From an uncultured Nioella sp. (GTDB lineage: Bacteria > Pseudomonadota > Alphaproteobacteria > Rhodobacterales > Rhodobacteraceae), in contig CANLZL010000001.1 of assembly GCA_947495575.1 (NCBI GenBank), positions 496,001 to 560,000 on the forward strand: a DNA stretch of 64,000 bases. The letters run 5' to 3'. Positions within the stretch are counted from its first letter, which is position 1. Every line of letters begins with the position of its first letter. This document shows, piece after piece, positions 62,855 through 64,000 of this stretch. The notes beneath the pieces are model-generated. The model made no database searches. It worked only from the letters and a program-made list of their open reading frames with translations, and had not been told where the DNA came from. The position numbers and the translations under genes were made by a program.

Positions 62855-64000
62855 TGGATGGCGGCAAAGGCTTCGAAGACGCCCTGACAGGCGAACAGAA
62901 GATCCGGAATTTTAACATCAACTTTGGGCCTCAGCACCCGGCGGCCCACGGCGTGTTGCGTCTGGTGCTTGAGCTGGATGGTGAGATCGTGGAACGCTGC
63001 GATCCGCATATCGGCCTTTTGCACCGTGGCACCGAGAAGCTGATGGAATCCCGCACCTATCTGCAAAACCTGCCGTATTTTGACCGGCTCGATTACGTGG
63101 CGCCGATGAATCAGGAACATGCCTGGTGTTTGGCGATTGAAAAGCTGACCGGTACCGAGGTGCCGCGCCGCGCGTCCCTGATCCGGGTGCTTTATTCCGA
63201 GATCGGCCGCATCCTTAATCACCTTCTCAACGTCACCACGCAAGCCATGGATGTGGGTGCATTGACCCCGCCGCTGTGGGGCTTTGAAGAGCGTGAAAAG
63301 CTGATGATCTTTTACGAGCGCGCCTGTGGTGCGCGTCTGCACGCGGCCTATTTCCGGCCCGGCGGTGTGCATCAGGATCTTCCCAGTGACCTGCTGGACG
63401 ATATCGAGACATGGGCGAATGAATTCCCCAATGTTCTTGACGATATCGACGGACTCCTGACCGAGAACCGCATCTTCAAACAACGAAATGCGGATATCGG
63501 TATCGTGACCGAGCAGGACATCCTCGATTGGGGTTTTTCCGGTGTCATGGTCCGCGGTTCGGGCATGGCGTGGGATTTGCGGCGTGCGCAACCCTATGAA
63601 TGCTATGATGAGTTCGAGTTCCAGATTCCTGTTGGCAAAAATGGCGACTGCTTTGACCGCTACCTCTGCCGCATGGAAGAAATGCGGCAGTCGCTTTCAA
63701 TCATCCATCAGTCAATCGCCAAGCTTCGCGCCCCCGAAGGGCAGGGTGACATCCTGGCCCGTGGCAAACTGACCCCGCCTAAACGTGGCGATATGAAAAC
63801 CTCGATGGAGGCTCTCATCCACCACTTCAAACTCTACACTGAAGGCTTCCACGTGCCCGCAGGTGAGGTTTATGCAGCGGTTGAAGCTCCCAAGGGTGAG
63901 TTCGGCGTCTACCTTGTCGCCGACGGCACCAACAAACCCTACAAGGCCAAGTTGCGCGCCCCTGGATACCTGCATTTGCAGGCGATGGATCACGTCGCGG
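62851..64000 (+). CDS. nuoD: NADH-quinone oxidoreductase subunit D (5' part, continues beyond window)
   Basis: The reading frame runs to the window edge, giving 383 residues of the usual about 400. [46 protein letters not shown] and [24 protein letters not shown] are the family's quinone-site region, and [45 protein letters not shown] comes near the end. The start overlaps the sulfotransferase stop by four bases (ATGATG); the second ATG (62854) is possible. The truncation is caused by the window, not by a mutation. Confidence 0.95.
   Translation, partial: MMDGGKGFEDALTGEQKIRNFNINFGPQHPAAHGVLRLVLELDGEIVERCDPHIGLLHRGTEKLMESRTYLQNLPYFDRLDYVAPMNQEHAWCLAIEKLTGTEVPRRASLIRVLYSEIGRILNHLLNVTTQAMDVGALTPPLWGFEEREKLMIFYERACGARLHAAYFRPGGVHQDLPSDLLDDIETWANEFPNVLDDIDGLLTENRIFKQRNADIGIVTEQDILDWGFSGVMVRGSGMAWDLRRAQPYECYDEFEFQIPVGKNGDCFDRYLCRMEEMRQSLSIIHQSIAKLRAPEGQGDILARGKLTPPKRGDMKTSMEALIHHFKLYTEGFHVPAGEVYAAVEAPKGEFGVYLVADGTNKPYKAKLRAPGYLHLQAMDHVA

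Overview
The window looks like a chromosomal segment of a marine alphaproteobacterium of the Rhodobacterales (Roseobacter group). The evidence is a moderately GC-rich sequence, tightly packed genes with many ATGA or TGATG overlaps, a ctaC-ctaB-(small membrane protein)-ctaG-ctaE-surf1 cytochrome oxidase cluster followed by thrC and an M16 peptidase, a leucine/isovalerate catabolic operon, the start of an alphaproteobacterial nuo operon, and families such as DUF1467 and RimJ-like GNATs that I associate with this order. Assignments come from reading translated sequences and motifs; no database search was possible. I see no rRNA, tRNA, CRISPR array, prophage or insertion sequence.

Layout. 0-2.5 kb: a HAD phosphatase, then a coupled H-NOX-like sensor and a diguanylate cyclase with an HNOBA (PAS-like) domain. 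2.5-11 kb: carB, pabB/pabC, cfa and aspS. 11-16.5 kb: a DUF1800/DUF1501 pair, an orphan response regulator, methylmalonyl-CoA epimerase, DUF1467, an EI24-type membrane protein and a nitroreductase. 16.6-22.3 kb: topA, dprA, tldD on the minus strand. 22.4-31.5 kb: cytochrome c oxidase subunits II and III with assembly factors, then thrC, an M16 protease, a GNAT and an FAD-linked dehydrogenase. 31.7-38.9 kb: mixed small operons (a degenerate YoaP-like protein, apt, LysE, a mtnP-SDR/DoxX-DUF2269 operon, flavin reductase, a small secreted protein). 39-47.4 kb: ptsP, lysC, and a glmU-glmS-GNAT-DNA-alkylation-repair operon. 47.5-49.5 kb: gph and a DegT-type aminotransferase. 49.6-60.2 kb: a leucine catabolic operon (ivd, two LprI-like proteins, an AMP-ligase, mccB, an ASCH protein, mccA, a GST, HMG-CoA lyase, methylglutaconyl-CoA hydratase, a membrane protein). 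60.3-64 kb: nuoA, nuoB, nuoC, a sulfotransferase, and the start of nuoD, which runs off the window.

How the parts work together. The leucine operon encodes the route from isovaleryl-CoA to acetoacetate and acetyl-CoA; a palindrome overlapping the predicted start of transcription suggests repressor control. The cox and nuo clusters supply respiratory complexes IV and I. The glm operon feeds UDP-GlcNAc synthesis for peptidoglycan and LPS. The H-NOX/diguanylate cyclase pair would link a gas or redox signal to c-di-GMP, but this H-NOX copy lacks the usual heme-ligating histidine, which makes it the most unusual item in an otherwise mostly housekeeping window. Other items worth a second look are a sulfotransferase inserted between nuoC and nuoD, an ASCH protein between the two MCC subunits, a tandem LprI-like pair inside the leucine operon, paired mutually complementary hairpins at 49.46-49.55 kb, and a degenerate GNAT/YoaP-like protein.
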